A stretch of 64,000 nt of DNA from Aralia elata (GCA_034770075.1 CM068380.1:36598695-36662694), one strand, 5' to 3'; counted from the stretch's first letter, positions 11,295 through 23,941 are shown. A program made the numbers and translations. The notes: a model not told the origin generated them from the sequence alone.

Positions 11295-11906
11295 GGTAGG
11301 GATAACAATAGGATGCAGTAGGACTAGAGGACGATGGCTAAAGGGTCAGGTTTAGCTATCTCTGGTCTATCCCCGATCATAAAAAAAAAAAATTTCCATC
11401 ATCACCCCATCCTCGCTGGGGAATGAAAATTCTCATCCCCATAGTAAATGTAAAATCTCGTTCGTCCCATAGGCTTTCGACTAAGCTTGGATGAGAAATC
11501 AAAATAAAGAGTCGAGAGAGTAGCCTTAAATAACTTTTAGTATCAAATATTTTTTATTTTCTATCTTTGTTGATCCTCATCAAGAAATTAAATAAAATAG
11601 TATTTGTTTATGTCTCCTTTGTCAATATTTGTCAATTTATCTTATAATAATTTAATTTTCATCATTCATGGAAATTACCGATACTTGATTTTTGATGTTT
11701 ATTTTACATGTAAAAGTAGTATTTAGAGTTTTTTATGTATCATTGAGCTATATAATCAATATCATATAACAAGGCAAATACCGAGTCATTTTAGTTGGTC
11801 TTGAGTCAACTCAACAATCCAACTTTGATGACTCGACAACCCAAAATATTTTTTTTTACCATATTTACTATTAAGATGTAATGTATTCTTTGTTACTAAG
11901 AATAGA

Positions 11907-11944
<38 letters not shown>

Positions 11945-12029
11945 AGTAATTAGTGATATACATTTGGTGACCCTTTGCATTTTACATTGAGTTTAATGAT
12001 TTATGAACCTTATTATTATAACATGTTGT
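11295..12029. other. Intergenic DNA with possible hAT remnant
   Basis: 11300-11480 contains CCCCATCCTCGCTGGGGA and several CCCATC/GGGATG words, as in ends of another hAT-type repeat, but I cannot fix boundaries. The rest is AT-rich with no gene. Confidence 0.35.
11909..11942. repeat. (AT)17 microsatellite
   Basis: An uninterrupted AT dinucleotide run is visible directly in the sequence. Confidence 0.95.
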
Positions 12030-12543
12030 TTCCCAGAGGCTGATGAGTGGGTTTTATACCTATGAATCGGATCTCATCAGGCTTGAATTGTTGTTCATTT
12101 CCATGATTTTGTGTTATATTTCATACATTTTATGTTGTTTTTATAGGACATGTGCTTGTGAACTAGATTGATAGCAACTGGTTGGGATTAGCAAGCTAAA
12201 AGATCAAAGAATCAAAGAAAGGGGACTAGCGCGGTCGCACCCAAAATAAACTGAGATGCAGCGTGGCCGCGCCATTCTAGAAATTCGAATGCATGCTCTC
12301 TACCACTTGAGCGCAGCAGTGCCCAATTCCAAGCTATTTCAAGCGCGGTCGCGCCATTTCGAAATTGACCAGAAGTTGACTTTTTAATTAATTGAAGCAA
12401 TTGAGTTATAATCTGACTTTAGATTTATAATTGGACTAGGAATTAAGACAGAAAGCTATATATAGCTGTTTATATTCAGTTTTTATTAATTCATTCAACT
12501 TAGTAGCAAACTCTAATTTTGAGATTCAGTCTTGGAGGCTTGA
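12030..12543 (+). mobile_element. Possible gypsy LTR fragment
   Basis: It starts near TGATGAGTGGGTTTTATACC and has a CpG-rich patch (12225-12360) with the repeated phrase GCGCGGTCGCGCC in an AT-rich context, then a TATATATAG box near 12455. This is the look of Athila/Tat-type LTRs, but no second copy, PBS or PPT is present here. The unit ends where the minus-strand LTR begins. Confidence 0.35.
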
Positions 12544-14840
12544 TGTGACGCCCCCAAATCCGGGTTACCTTATCCACGAATTCGGTGCATCACTGTGCAA
12601 CTCGTACATCATACTATCAATAACTCATTGCGGAATAATAAAAATATTTACATTGATATAATATAAATATTATCGTCACAAGCCTCGAAACCATAACTAA
12701 AACATGATCTTACTACATGAAAGTAATTACCAGATTATTACAACATGTTCTTGTCTAATCTCAGGTACGAAGACCTTAACTAATACATCATCTAATAATC
12801 ATTACAAATTCAATTTTATTCCTCCTGTATATACTAGTCCATATCAATATAAGCATTAACAATTATTACCTCAAACCCTTCTCAATCTCGGGTTTCGTAA
12901 CATTTAACATATACACTTATGATCAAGGTTGAATAAATACCATGGATCATTTATAAAATCTCCTATGTGAACGCAAGGTTCAGATTTTGACTCTATTCAA
13001 TCCTTGAATATTCGCAAAGTTATTCAACAACCATATATTCATTATAGAAATGTCCTTTATACATCATCATCATCATTGTAGTTTACTGAGCAATTAAATT
13101 ACATAATCGCATCATAACTATTATAATGGATAACCTTCACTCTTAACTCAAAGTTTACACAGTTAAACAAAAATATATTGCATACCGTTATCACGGCTAA
13201 ATAATTACAATGAAGGGATATTTAGCAACATTCCTGTTTTCATGCATCTCAAATCCTTATCACCACGTTAGCAAGATAATTACCTTGCATCGTAAATCTA
13301 TAAAAGTTTTATTTGCAAGAATGAGCACGACGGCTCAGCAAGAACTAACAGTTTTCATATTTCATGCTTCACGTAACATATAAGTTTGCATTTTATCCAT
13401 GCATCATGATTCTCATACTATGCATCTTACTCATGCATTATAAATCTTATGCAATTCATCTATATATATGCATCATGCATCTCATAGCATACCTCATGCA
13501 TTTCACATTGTATATTTACAATAATTCAAGTTCCACATAGAATAATATAGTCACATAATTGCACATGTGCACACTTTGATCGTGCTCGCACATAATTCAC
13601 ATAACAGTAAAAGATTTAGTAATCAACCCATGTACATTAATATATTTAAACAGGTTAACAAGTTACTGAAAGAACTTGCCTTAAGCATTCCTTGCCAAAA
13701 CTATGATGGCTCGTCCTTCAAATATCCTACATAATTTATTTAATAATGAAACACCAATTAGCTACTAAAAAGGCTTCATATATTGGTTCACATTAATAAT
13801 AATTCTTATCTCATATTGTTCGCACATTATAGACAATTAACGCGATTAACATTAAAACATTTCTCGGCGTCACGTCGTTTGAAAACGTTATGACCATCAT
13901 CATCATCAATCCTTATTGGCTTATAATAATCCCACTCCATATCTTATAATGTTCGTTTTATTTGAATCGAAATACTATTTAAGTTCATTAACACTTTACG
14001 CGACGTCTCGGCGTTTACACGTCACACGCCTAATTCGCCTCTTTTGCATGTGCTTAACATGCTCATACATTGGGTTATAACACTCTATCATGTTTCACTA
14101 TTATTACAAACAAGATATTAAACAAGGTTATATACACTTGTTACAGCGTTACGACGCTTGCACGTCCGTACGCCAAACTAGCCTACTCGAACGCCCAAGC
14201 GACACGCATTTGCGTACGCCTAGCACGCACATTTGAATTGTCTAATACTCAATGGTTAATGCTAAGTATCATTATAATTCATAATTTTCATGTTTTAAAA
14301 CTTAGAACATCATTTTACATTGTCGGGAGCATTACACGTGCTTACGCGCATGCCCGACACTCTCCGATTGCCTCTAATTACACAACAGTCCTACAAATGG
14401 CCAATTTGGGAATTGATCCGGACATCAAATTGAAAAACTTAAAGAACAAAAGTTGTAGGTCTACTCTTTCTCGTTTTGGATCATCTTGAATCACCTCAAT
14501 CCGAGTTCGTATGAGAAAGTTATGCCTATTCTAGTAAAGGACATCGAGGCAGTCCAACCTGACACCATTCCAGTGCGTCCGAGCACTGAAACATTTAGTG
14601 TTCAGCGCGGGCTACGCTAAGGCCTCTGACATTCAGCGTGGACGGCGCTGAACTAGGGTAATTTGAGCGCCGTCGGCTCTGAAACGCAGATAACACAAAT
14701 TTTTTCAGATTTCGCGACTCGACCTTCCTCCACTCTAATCTTCATATCTCCTTATATACACGTTCAAATTGGTCCATTTCAGACTCTATGGACTCCTAAC
14801 TCATGGGGCTACAATGTATCAAAAATTTAGAGCCACCCAT
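12544..14840 (-). mobile_element. Gypsy LTR fragment (Tekay/Del-like), minus strand, cut by element A
   Basis: It begins TGTGACGCCCCCAAATCCGG, the inverted counterpart of the LTR 3' ends at 57895-57917 and 62390-62410 (GGATTTGGGGGTGTCACA). The following text is a diverged LTR of the same style, including a CpG-rich block near 14560-14690 built on GCGCTGAAC words. No coding sequence is present; the 420-bp open frame at 14070-14489 has no motif. The fragment stops at 14840, exactly where the LTR of copia A starts. Confidence 0.65.
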
Positions 14841-16660
14841 TGAAAGTAGTATGCACACAAGCCAATCATATTTGATATGATGTAGCATATACTTTGTAAT
14901 CTTATTCATTTATTAATAAAAGAATTGATTTTTTTAAAAGGCATTTTACATTATCTACATAGTGCTGTTATATTAAATGTGATAAACCCATAGTTTTGAG
15001 CAATGTTTTTAGAATCATGATGGTGATCATGCTAATGAGATCTAAATTCAAGATAGCTCACAAACTAAAATTATTCCTAATCATTGGATTACTAAAAAGG
15101 GGATTAGTGAATCCGGATAGATTAGTACATACGTCGCTTGCTCTTAAGAAGAGGATGATTGATCTCATAATCATTTGTGTGGAGACACTAAAGCAAGTAT
15201 GTAGGTACTTATTGGAGAATAAGTTCACTAAACATGGCTCGCTAAGGAATACCTAATGGAGTTTTACTCGCATGTCAATAGGAATTCCTCTAGTGATAGT
15301 AGTACAAGTGATCCTTGGACTTGAGATCATCATAATATCTTCTGTATGATGAGTTATACTTTGACATGTCCCTTAAGACTTTTGGGGTATATCAAAGGCT
15401 ATGATTGGGTATAATAAGTTGTGCATGGAGATAGGTGAATGATCAACAAAGAATCTACCACGTCTAGTAAAAGATGTGAATGTCCTATGTGATTCGATAA
15501 ATAACAACTCAGTAGTCCTTGGCCAAGGCAGAATGAAATTAGAAAGGAGTTTCTAATTTACATTATTTAGAGTTGTGCATTTGGGAATCGAAATACATAT
15601 AATTAAATAAAATAAGACTTGACAGTAAATCCATGTCTTATATTTAATTGGGACATTGTATGGTAGAATGATTGAATTGTAAGGTAACTATTCACTGAAA
15701 GGTTCTTTTGTAATTAATGTTGAAATCTATATTATCTGGAAAGTCGTTGATCGCTAAGGGGGCCTACCCTTATTGTAGAATAAATATTATTTATTTAAAT
15801 GAATTAAATAGTTTAATTAATTAATTTAAATAAGATTAGAATTGTTCTAATTGATTTATTCACAACCGGTTTAATATGGAGAATCTAAAGGGTCACACCG
15901 CAAAAGGAAAATATTTATTTAAGAAGTAAATGGCATAATTGTAATAATAAGTTAAGTGTATTTAATTTAATCTATGGAGATAGAATAAATTAAATAGCTT
16001 AATATTTATTATTTAATATTTTTAAAATATTAAATATAAATTAATAAGAGGAGTCTTATTATTATTATTACTATTACTATTATTTAATTCCTAATAGAGA
16101 TTGGGAATTAATTAATAGAAGTACTCTCTCATGAATTCCTAATTGGATTAGGAGCATAATTAATTAAAGGAGTTTAATTATAATAAAAACCCTAATCCTA
16201 AATAGTTTAGGGAAGGATTATTCCTACATCTATAAATAACAGGAGTCGTATCATAGATTAGAGTTACACATTCTTGCATTAGATTGTGGAGAGTACTTAC
16301 AATTTCTATAGAGATAGAAACTAGGTTTTTGCCAACACCCATCTTCTTGAATAACTATTCTTCCTTGGTGGATCACCTCTAGAGGCCAAACACTTGGGTG
16401 TCTAACGTTGATCAAGCAAAGGAATTTAGTCGGTGGAATTCAAGGAGAACGCGAAGGAATTGGAGGTGAACTTGTACCCGAGGAAGCACGGTTCTACGAG
16501 GGTATAATTTTTATCTCTATCTCTTTCGTTTATATCGTTAATTGAGCACATAGATTGATCATGGTGATGGTTTGTATAAAATTTTAAAATCCAATTTTAT
16601 CGTGCTTCCGCACTATTTATGTAATTTGATTGCATGTTTGCGCTATATACAAACCTAACA
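14841..16660 (+). repeat. 5' LTR of copia element A
   Basis: 1820 bp, from TGAAAGTAGTATGCAC to CAAACCTAACA. The same ends are seen in the A' LTR (51963-53233), which fixes both boundaries. An 86-codon frame at 14996-15256 has no ATG-led motif and is not taken as a gene. Confidence 0.85.
16232..16239 (+). promoter_or_regulatory. Probable TATA box in LTR A
   Basis: TATAAATA lies about 420 bp before the LTR end, in a context conserved in A' (CATCTATAAATAAGAGGAG near 52800). This suits the U3/R promoter of the retrotransposon. Confidence 0.5.
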
Positions 16661-16661
16661 G

Positions 16662-16673
16662 TGGTATCAGAGC
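16662..16673 (+). other. Primer binding site of element A
   Basis: TGGTATCAGAGC one base after the LTR. It is complementary to the 3' end of plant initiator-Met tRNA, the common copia primer. Confidence 0.9.
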
Positions 16674-16775
16674 CTAATCTTGTGCTAATTATCGATTTTG
16701 ATGATTCCATGTGTGTATGGTATGCGATTGGATCGAAATTTTTGGGCAGAATCTATTTTTTCTAAATCTGTTACG

Positions 16776-16905
16776 CGGCGCAGCTGCGCCGTTTCCAGTT
16801 CATTCTGGAGCGCAGCTGCGCCCAAACCCAGAAAGACGTTTCTGGGGTTCAGCGCAGCTGCACCGTTTCCCAGTTCATTCTGGGCGCAGCTGCACCGGAC
16901 AGCAG
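16776..16905 (+). repeat. Cluster of GC-rich palindromes in the leader of A
   Basis: Four copies of a GCGCAGCTGCGC-type palindrome occur within 130 bp in an AT-rich leader. GGCGCAGCTGCGCC is a perfect 14-bp palindrome and the second copy is a perfect 12-mer; the other two have a change. They are interleaved with TTTCC.AGTTCATTCTGG. The same cluster is present in A' at 53346-53470. Confidence 0.85.
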
Positions 16906-17628
16906 AATCCGAAAAAAATAATTTTTCCTTCAATTAAAATAAATGGTTTATTTAATTGATATAAGTTTAAAATAAAGATGTTTATTTTATCTGGAATAGG
17001 ATTTCAGATTGCTAAAATTAAAGGAGTTTAATTTGGATTTGGTTTTTGATTAAAATAAAAGAGTTTATTTTGTTTCAAAACTAAATATTAGCAAAACTTT
17101 TGCCCATTAATTGATATCAATGCATATATGGAATGGTTTTATTATTCATGGGATGAATGTTATTTATTGATACATATAGAGATATGTATGATAATAAATA
17201 GGGATTGATTATAGACTATTGACCAATGTCTGATTGGAATTATTTTAGAGGATGCTTGAATGTATGTGTTTTTATAAATGGGGTCTGCGTACCTCGTCTT
17301 CTCTAATTTTTTCTTAATGTAAAATTCTATCTCCCTCCTATGTACTTCCCCTTGACTGTTGATCAAGGTTTCTATTTATTGTAAATAGTTTTATGTAATA
17401 GGACTAGTTAGAATTAATTTTGAAGAATTGGAGATAAAGGAGCAAGGAGCGCTTGAAGACCCGTTTGTAATGGAGCCCGGGTTTAAATATAATAGTTATA
17501 TTTAAATATAATTCTTGCACACTAGGTTTGACCTTTTGGTTCACTTGGTGGCTCTAGTGAACCAAACTAGAATAAAAGTCCATAATCAATCCGGGTAGAA
17601 TATAGTATTCTATATGTACATGCTTACT

Positions 17629-17650
17629 ATATATATATATATATATATAT
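17629..17650. repeat. (AT)11 microsatellite in the leader of A
   Basis: A simple AT run; an equivalent run is at about 54192-54215 in A'. Confidence 0.9.
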
Positions 17651-17854
17651 TATATTATCCAACATGCTTCGCATAATCGCATGTAAAATAATATGACGCG
17701 TATTTTATATATATATGTGCATGCGCGCTAAACAAGATGAGACTAATAATAAACCCCTCAAAGAAATCATATTAAGTCCTAAGCGTTCAAAGATATTTGG
17801 AATATCGAATGTCGCCTTCTATCATGGTAAAACAATAGAGTATTAAATGTTTAA

Positions 17855-18155
17855 TATGAGTTTGTTGTGTCACCACAAGGCAAGTATTAATTATTTAAGA
17901 TGTTGCTTTATCACATTTGATGCTTATTAAGGAATTAAACATTACTGTTTTGTTGTGTCACCACAAGGACGGTATTTTTCTCTTCACATATATGGAAGTG
18001 CTAGGATGGACTTAACTTGGATAATTTTGATTCGGATGTGTCACCACTTGATCAAAATAATCTAAGAAGCAAAATACAAGGAGTTACATAGTGATGTAAT
18101 TGACAATAGTTGTCTACCTATTTATTTATATATTGTTTGTTGTGTCACCACAAGG
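17855..18155 (+). repeat. Four dispersed hairpin motifs in the leader of A
   Basis: TTTGTTGTGTCACCACAAGG occurs near 17861, 17949 and 18135, with a variant ATGTGTCACCACTTGATC near 18037. TTGTG-TCAC-CACAA is a small inverted repeat with a 4-nt loop. The variant is embedded in a TTTTGAT/ATCAAAA inverted pair. The same four sites exist in A' with one base less in each loop. Confidence 0.75.
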
Positions 18156-18351
18156 CTATATACATTTGAAATGGAATCCTTAATCTCACTAGCAAATCTT
18201 TAATTAGAATTGCCGAACTATATATTGAGGGTAATATAGTTTGATGAAAAAGTGAGAGATACCAATTTAAAATAAAGACCTAATTTATTTTGGTAATTAA
18301 TTAAATGAATGTATGCTAAAATGTTGTCTATTTCACATGCAGAATTTAAAA

Positions 18352-21300
18352 ATGTCAAACTCACTATCACTGCGTAGCATACTTGATGCTAACAAACTGA
18401 TCGGACCGAATTACACGGACTGGTTAAGGAATCTGAGAATTCTTCTCACTGCTGAAAAGATTTCTTATGTCCTAAATTCGTCAGTCCCTGCAAATGTTGC
18501 AGAAACAGCCTCTGAGGAAGAGATTGCTACTTTCAGAAAGTGGTAAGATGATGCAATCTTGGCTCAATGCATCATGCTCGCATCCATGAGTAACGAGCTT
18601 CAGCGTCAGCATGAAATTTTGGATGCGCCTACTATATTGCTGCACCTCAAAGAGTTGTATGGTGAGCAAAGTAGGACTGCTAGATATCAGATATCTAAGG
18701 AGCTCTTCCGATCTCGTATGACCGAGGGCACTGCTGTTGAGACTCATGTCCTTAAGATGATCAATCTGATTGAACAACTTGGACAGCTTGGGTTCGTGAT
18801 GGATGGGGAGTTAAGCCAAGATTTGATCTTGCAGTCACTCCCGGACATCTTCTCATAATTTGTTGTGAATTTTCACATGAATAAGTTGGACGTCAGCTTG
18901 CCTGAGTTACTTAACATGCTGAAAACTGCTGAAGGTCACTTCTCATCCAACAAGAACCAAGTCTTACTAGTGGATGACTCTTCCAAGAAAAGGAAAAGGC
19001 CCAAGGTATCTTCTGAAAAGAAGAAAAACAAGAAGGCTAAGGGCAAGGCGAAGAGAAAGGATAAAAAGAAACCTGATCCAGATAACAAAGGAATTTTCTA
19101 CCATTGCAATAAGCCGGGACACTAGAAGAGGAACTACAAGGAGTATCTTGCGGACTAAAAGAAGCTTGGAGAAGCTTCGACTTCCGATCTAGGTTTGTTC
19201 ATGAGTAAAATTAATTTTTCTGAAAGTCAAAATTCTACTTGGGTATTGGATACCGGCTGTAGTTCTCACATATGTAATAATATGCAGGGACTAAGCAGAA
19301 GTAGAAAATTGAACAAGGATGAAGTCGTCCTACGAGTGGGAAATGGAGCAAAGGTTGCTGCATTAGCTGTAGGGACTTATTGTTTAGCACTGCCTTCGGG
19401 CAAGTTCATTAGTTTAAATAATTGTTATTATGTTCCGACACTCATTAGAAACATTATTTCAATTTCTGTATTAGATATGGATGGTTTTGATATTATAATA
19501 AAGAACAACAGATGTTCTATTTATAATAAAAATGTTTTATATGGTGTTGGGAACCTACTGAATGGACTTTACATACTTGACTTGCATGAAAATATACTTC
19601 AAATTGAACAAACTAAGAAAAGAAAAAGAGATGATGTTAATTATACCTTTATGTGGCACTGTAGACTCGGTCATATCAATGAAACAAGATTATCCAAGTT
19701 GCATAAAGATGGGCTTTTAGAGCTATCTGATTACGAATCATATCCAACTTGTGAATTTTGTCTCATGGGTAAAATGACTAAATCTCCTTTTACTGGAAAA
19801 GGAGAAAGAGTTACAGAGTTGTTAGCATTGGTACACACAGACGTATGTGGACCTATGACAACGAATGCACGAGGAGGGTATTCTTATTTTATTCATTTCA
19901 CTGATGATCATTCTAGATTTGGATATGTGTATTTAATGAAATACAAATCTGAATCGTTTGAAAAGTTCAAAGAATTCAGAAGTGAAGTAGAGAAGCAAAC
20001 TGGTAAGAGTATTAAGATTCTTCGATCAGATCGAGGAGGGGAATACTTAACCAATGAGTTTCTCAATTGTCTCAAAGAAAATGGTATAATCTCACAATAT
20101 ACTCCACCAGGGGCGCCACAGTTGAATGGTGTATCTGAAAGGAGAAATCGAACATTGTTGGACATGGTTCGTTCCATGATGAGTTTTACCGACCTTCCAG
20201 TATCCTTCTGGGGTTATGCCCTAGAATCGGCTGCATACCTACTTAACAAGGTACCTACCAAATCCGTCCCAAAGACCCCATATGAGATATGGACAGGGAG
20301 GAAACCAAATCTTAAGCATGTTAAGACTTGGGGTTGTCCAGCTTATGTCAAAAGGTTTGAGCATAATAAGCTGAAAACTAGATCCGACAAATGTAGATTC
20401 GTGGGATACCCTAAAGAAACATCAGGGATTATTTCTATCATCCTACTGATCAAAAGGTGTTTGTTGCGAAACACGTTGCCTTCTTGGAAAAGGAGTTTAT
20501 CCTTGAAGGGGTCAGTGGGAGTAAGATATATCTTGAAGAAGTTCAAGAACCACAAAATACTACGGATCAAAGTCAGGTACCTGACCAAGTAGAAGAACCT
20601 ACTGTACTACTACCTATTCGTAAATCTGGAAGAGTACCGAAGATACCTGATAGGTATGGATTCATTATAGAGGATGATAATGAGGTACGCATCATAGATG
20701 ATGATGATCCATTGACTTACGAAGAGGCTATGAGTAGTGAAGACTTAGAGAAATGGCTAGAAGCCATGAAATCTGAGATGGACTCCATGTATGAAAACCA
20801 AGTATGGACTTTGGTTTCACCACCTGAGGGCATTAAGCCTATTGGGTGTAAATGGGTCTTTAACAGAAAGACTGGAGCAGATGGCAAGGTAGAGACCTAT
20901 AAGGCCCGACTGGTTGCAAAAGGTTTCAAACAAAGATAAGGAGTTGCTATGATGAAACCTTCTCACCAGTAGCTATGCTCAAGTCCATTTGGATTTTGCT
21001 TGCAATTGCAGCTTATTATGACTACGAGATCTGGCAAATGGACGTGAAAACGGCCTTCCTCAATGGAGAGCTTGAGGAGAATGTATATATGATACAGCTA
21101 GAGGGTTTTATTTCAACGGTTGGAACAAACCAAGTCTGTAAGCTACAACGATCTATTTATGGATTGAAGTAAGCTTCTCGAAGATGGAACATCCGTTTTG
21201 ATGAGATAATCAAAAGGTTTAATTTTATTAAAAATGAGGATGAACCTTGTGTGTACAAGAAGGTTAGTGGGAGCGCTGTTTCATTCCTTGTATTATATGT

Positions 21301-22264
21301 TGATGATATATTACTGATAGGGAATGATGTTCCTATGCTACAGTCGATCAAAATATGGTTATCTAAGCACTTCTCCATTAAGGACTTGGGTGAGGCATCC
21401 TATATTTTGGGGATAAAGATCTATAGAGATAGATCTAAAAGGATGTTGGGCTTGACCCAAGGAAAGTACATTGACTCGATGCTAAAGAAGTTTAGCATGA
21501 AAGATTCCAAGAGAGGTCTCATGCCGATGAGCCATGGAATACATCTCTCCAAGAAACAGGCTCCAAAGACACCTGAGGAGAGAGACCGTATGAGTAAGAT
21601 TCCATATGCTTCCGCAATAGGATCTATCATGTACGGTATGATATGTACTAGACCAGATGTCGCTCATGCACTTAGTGTAACGAGCAAATATCAGTCGAAT
21701 CCAGGAGAAGAGCATTGGAAGGCAGTGAAAAACATCCTAAAGTACTTGAGAAGAACTAAGAATGTATTTCTTGTCTACGGTGGGTCTGAATTGAAATTAG
21801 AGGGCTATACAGACTCAAGTTTTCAAACGGACCAAGATGACAGTAAATCCGTTTCAGGGTATGTGTTTACCTTAAACGGTGGCGCGGTGAGTTGGAAGAG
21901 TTCCAAACAGCAAATAGTTGCTGATTCAGTGACAGAGGCAGAGTACATAGCTGCAAGTGAAGCTGCAAAGGAAGCTGTTTGGATGAAAAAGTTCATAACT
22001 GAACTTGGAGTGGTTCTTAGTATTAGAGGAGCCGTACCTTTATTCTATGACAACAACGGAGCTGTTGCGCAGGCTAAGGAACCCAAGTCTCATCAGAAAT
22101 CCAAACACGTGTTGCGGCGGTTTCATTTGATTAGAGAAATCATTGAAAAAGGAGATGTCACCCTAGAGCGTGTGGACTCTCAAGACAACATTGCAGATCC
22201 ATTTACTAAAGCTTTAACACAACAGCAGTTTGATCGTCACTTAGAGAAGATGGGTATTAGATAC
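18352..22264 (+). pseudogene. Copia gag-pol of element A, inactivated
   Basis: Starts at ATG 18352. Gag is interrupted by stops near 18544 and 18856. The zinc-knuckle region after 19100 is damaged (YHCNKPGH followed by a stop). Protease motif WVLDTGCSSHIC is at about 19240. Integrase has HTDVCGPM, DDHSRFGYVYL, LRSDRGGEYL and SERRNRTLLDM. The frame shifts near 20410. Reverse transcriptase pieces lie at 20457-21172, and YVDD is at about 21296. RNase H (DSVTEAEYIAA) reaches 22264. The last codon and stop of the visible frame are supplied by the first bases of the LTR of B, so the C-terminus is truncated. It cannot make a functional polyprotein. Confidence 0.9.
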
Positions 22265-22988
22265 TGTTGATTTGATAATATTCAAACCTTTTTGTTTTGA
22301 TGATGACTTGGTTATATGATCTAATTTGTTTATTATGGAATTTCAGGAAATTGGCGAAAGAATTATTATCAAGAGACAACGAAGATTTGAGTCTTAAGGA
22401 AAATATGTAAGGTCATTGCAAATATTTAATTTTCCAATACAAGGCTCTAGGACATGATATTTATGCATTAAACTATGCTTGTCATATTTTTATTATATAT
22501 GCTTATTTGCTGAGTGGTATGCATAAAAGAAGGTTTTAGCTTATTGATTAAATATTAAAGATTAATTCGTGCATGGTTAAACTGATGTATGATTGTTGAT
22601 AGATTAGTATTTCACATATACTGCTGATTATTTTTTTGTAAGCCACGTGTAATATTTTTTGTTGGAAATTTGGAAGTGGTTAGAGTATATTGATAAGATA
22701 TGATTACTTTTCTAAAATAATGGGATAAGGATCTTGGGAATATAAGATAATTATTATCCTAACAAAGTGGGTTCAATTTTTCCTATCTTTATGCTATATA
22801 GGTGGCGGCAGTTTTTGATTAGACATAGCCGGTGATGATTCCTATTTAAAACAGCCTCTTTTTTAAGTGTCCAACAAATCTTTATAACAACCAGAGATAA
22901 ATTGGTTTCTTAGCCATTAACGGATTTATTTTCTGAACATTATCTTTTATTGGCAACGGAAATATTTTTAATCAGTTAGTTTTTGGGC

Positions 22989-22996
22989 TATAAAAA
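22989..22996 (+). promoter_or_regulatory. TATA box in LTR1 of B
   Basis: TATAAAAA in GGGCTATAAAAAGGAAGCACTG, a strong plant TATA context. The identical box in LTR2 is at 31916-31923. Confidence 0.65.
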
Positions 22997-23704
22997 GGAA
23001 GCACTGTTTTTCAATAAAAACACCGGACTTACTTAATTTAATATTTTGCAACCATATACTTGAAAAGTGATTTAATTATTTTCAGTGCAAATCTTCAAGC
23101 TGCTGTGCTATTACCTTCAGATATATTTCAGCAATTTTCGTGGGCATAATATTGGTGATATCTTTTTCTCTACTTGATCATTGCATTCATTAGTTGAGCC
23201 TTGCATTGTTAAATTATTTATTTGCTTTGATCATTAGACCTCTACTTTTGTAATCTTAAATTTTAGACTAAGTTTTGTCTAAAAGAATTTAATCCAGGTG
23301 GATTAGGGTTTGTTTACAAACAGGTTCAAGGAAGCATAGGTGCTTAAAGTGTACATTGGTGCACAAGGAGCAAAAGTACTCAAGTGAATTATTGTAATTC
23401 AAGATTTGATAAAATCTGCTTTGTAACAGGAATTGATTGTTAAAAGAAATAAAGTGAGTCTCCAATACTAATTGGTATTGGACGTGGAGTAGGCTATTAT
23501 TATAGAGGGTAATAGCTGAACCACATAAAAAATCTTGGTGTTGATTTTATTACCTACTTTACTTTAATTATTCAAAAGTTAGTTAATTATCTTAATAATT
23601 AAAATTTGAATATTTGCCTTATTTTAAGATAATTCATTATTACCAAGAATTTTCACTAAGTTATAATCTATAAAATCACCAAGATATTTTCTTAAACAAA
23701 AATA

Positions 23705-23830
23705 GTAATTCGGTAGACCATATTCATTCAGCAAGTTACATTCATAGTAATTCGGTAGACCATATTCATTCAGCAAGCTACATTCATAGTAATTCGGTAG
23801 ACCATATTCATTCAGTAAGCTGCATTCATT
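23705..23830. repeat. Three 42-bp tandem repeats in LTR1 of B
   Basis: Units begin GTAATTCGGTAGACCATATT at 23705, 23747 and 23789. The period is a multiple of three, and the minus strand is open across all units with a 14-residue repeat (LLNEYGLPNYYEC). Confidence 0.9.
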
Positions 23831-23941
23831 TATATAGTAGACTGTATTCAAAAAGTTTGATATAAATTTTTAAATTGGTAATAGTCTCTATCCACACTTA
23901 TTCAACCCCCTCTTCTAAGTGTGCCTTATCTGAATTTCATT

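Larger units (their letters stand above)
14841..22264 (+). mobile_element. Ty1/copia element A, truncated at the 3' side
   Basis: LTR (14841-16660), initiator-Met primer site, 1.7-kb leader and a decayed gag-pol in the order Gag, protease, integrase, reverse transcriptase, RNase H, which defines Ty1/copia. It is inserted into the minus-strand gypsy LTR. Its 3' end is cut off by the LTR of element B at 22265, so the end of pol, the polypurine tract and the 3' LTR are missing. A second family member (A') lies at 51963-59559. I do not assign a lineage. Confidence 0.85.
22265..23939 (+). repeat. LTR1 of element B
   Basis: 1675 bp, from TGTTGATTTGATAATATTC to GAATTTCA. It is the same length as LTR2. 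I count roughly 20-25 substitutions by eye, about 1.3 percent. The 3' boundary is set just before the primer site and may be off by a few bases. Confidence 0.85.

Noticed and set aside
14070..14489. 139-codon frame
   Set aside because: It lies inside a minus-strand gypsy LTR and has no recognisable motif.
14996..15256. 86-codon frame open in both the A LTR and the A' LTR (52096-52356)
   Set aside because: It starts with TTG, lies within the LTR, and the differences between the two copies are mostly amino-acid changing, so there is no sign of selection.
16662..16673. TGGTATCAGAGC words as pieces of a tRNA gene
   Set aside because: They occur only directly after LTRs and are primer binding sites; no cloverleaf is present.
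16685..16959. Overlapping frames on both strands in the A leader (and 53269-53506)
   Set aside because: They are produced by the GC-rich palindromes; different frames are open equally on both strands.
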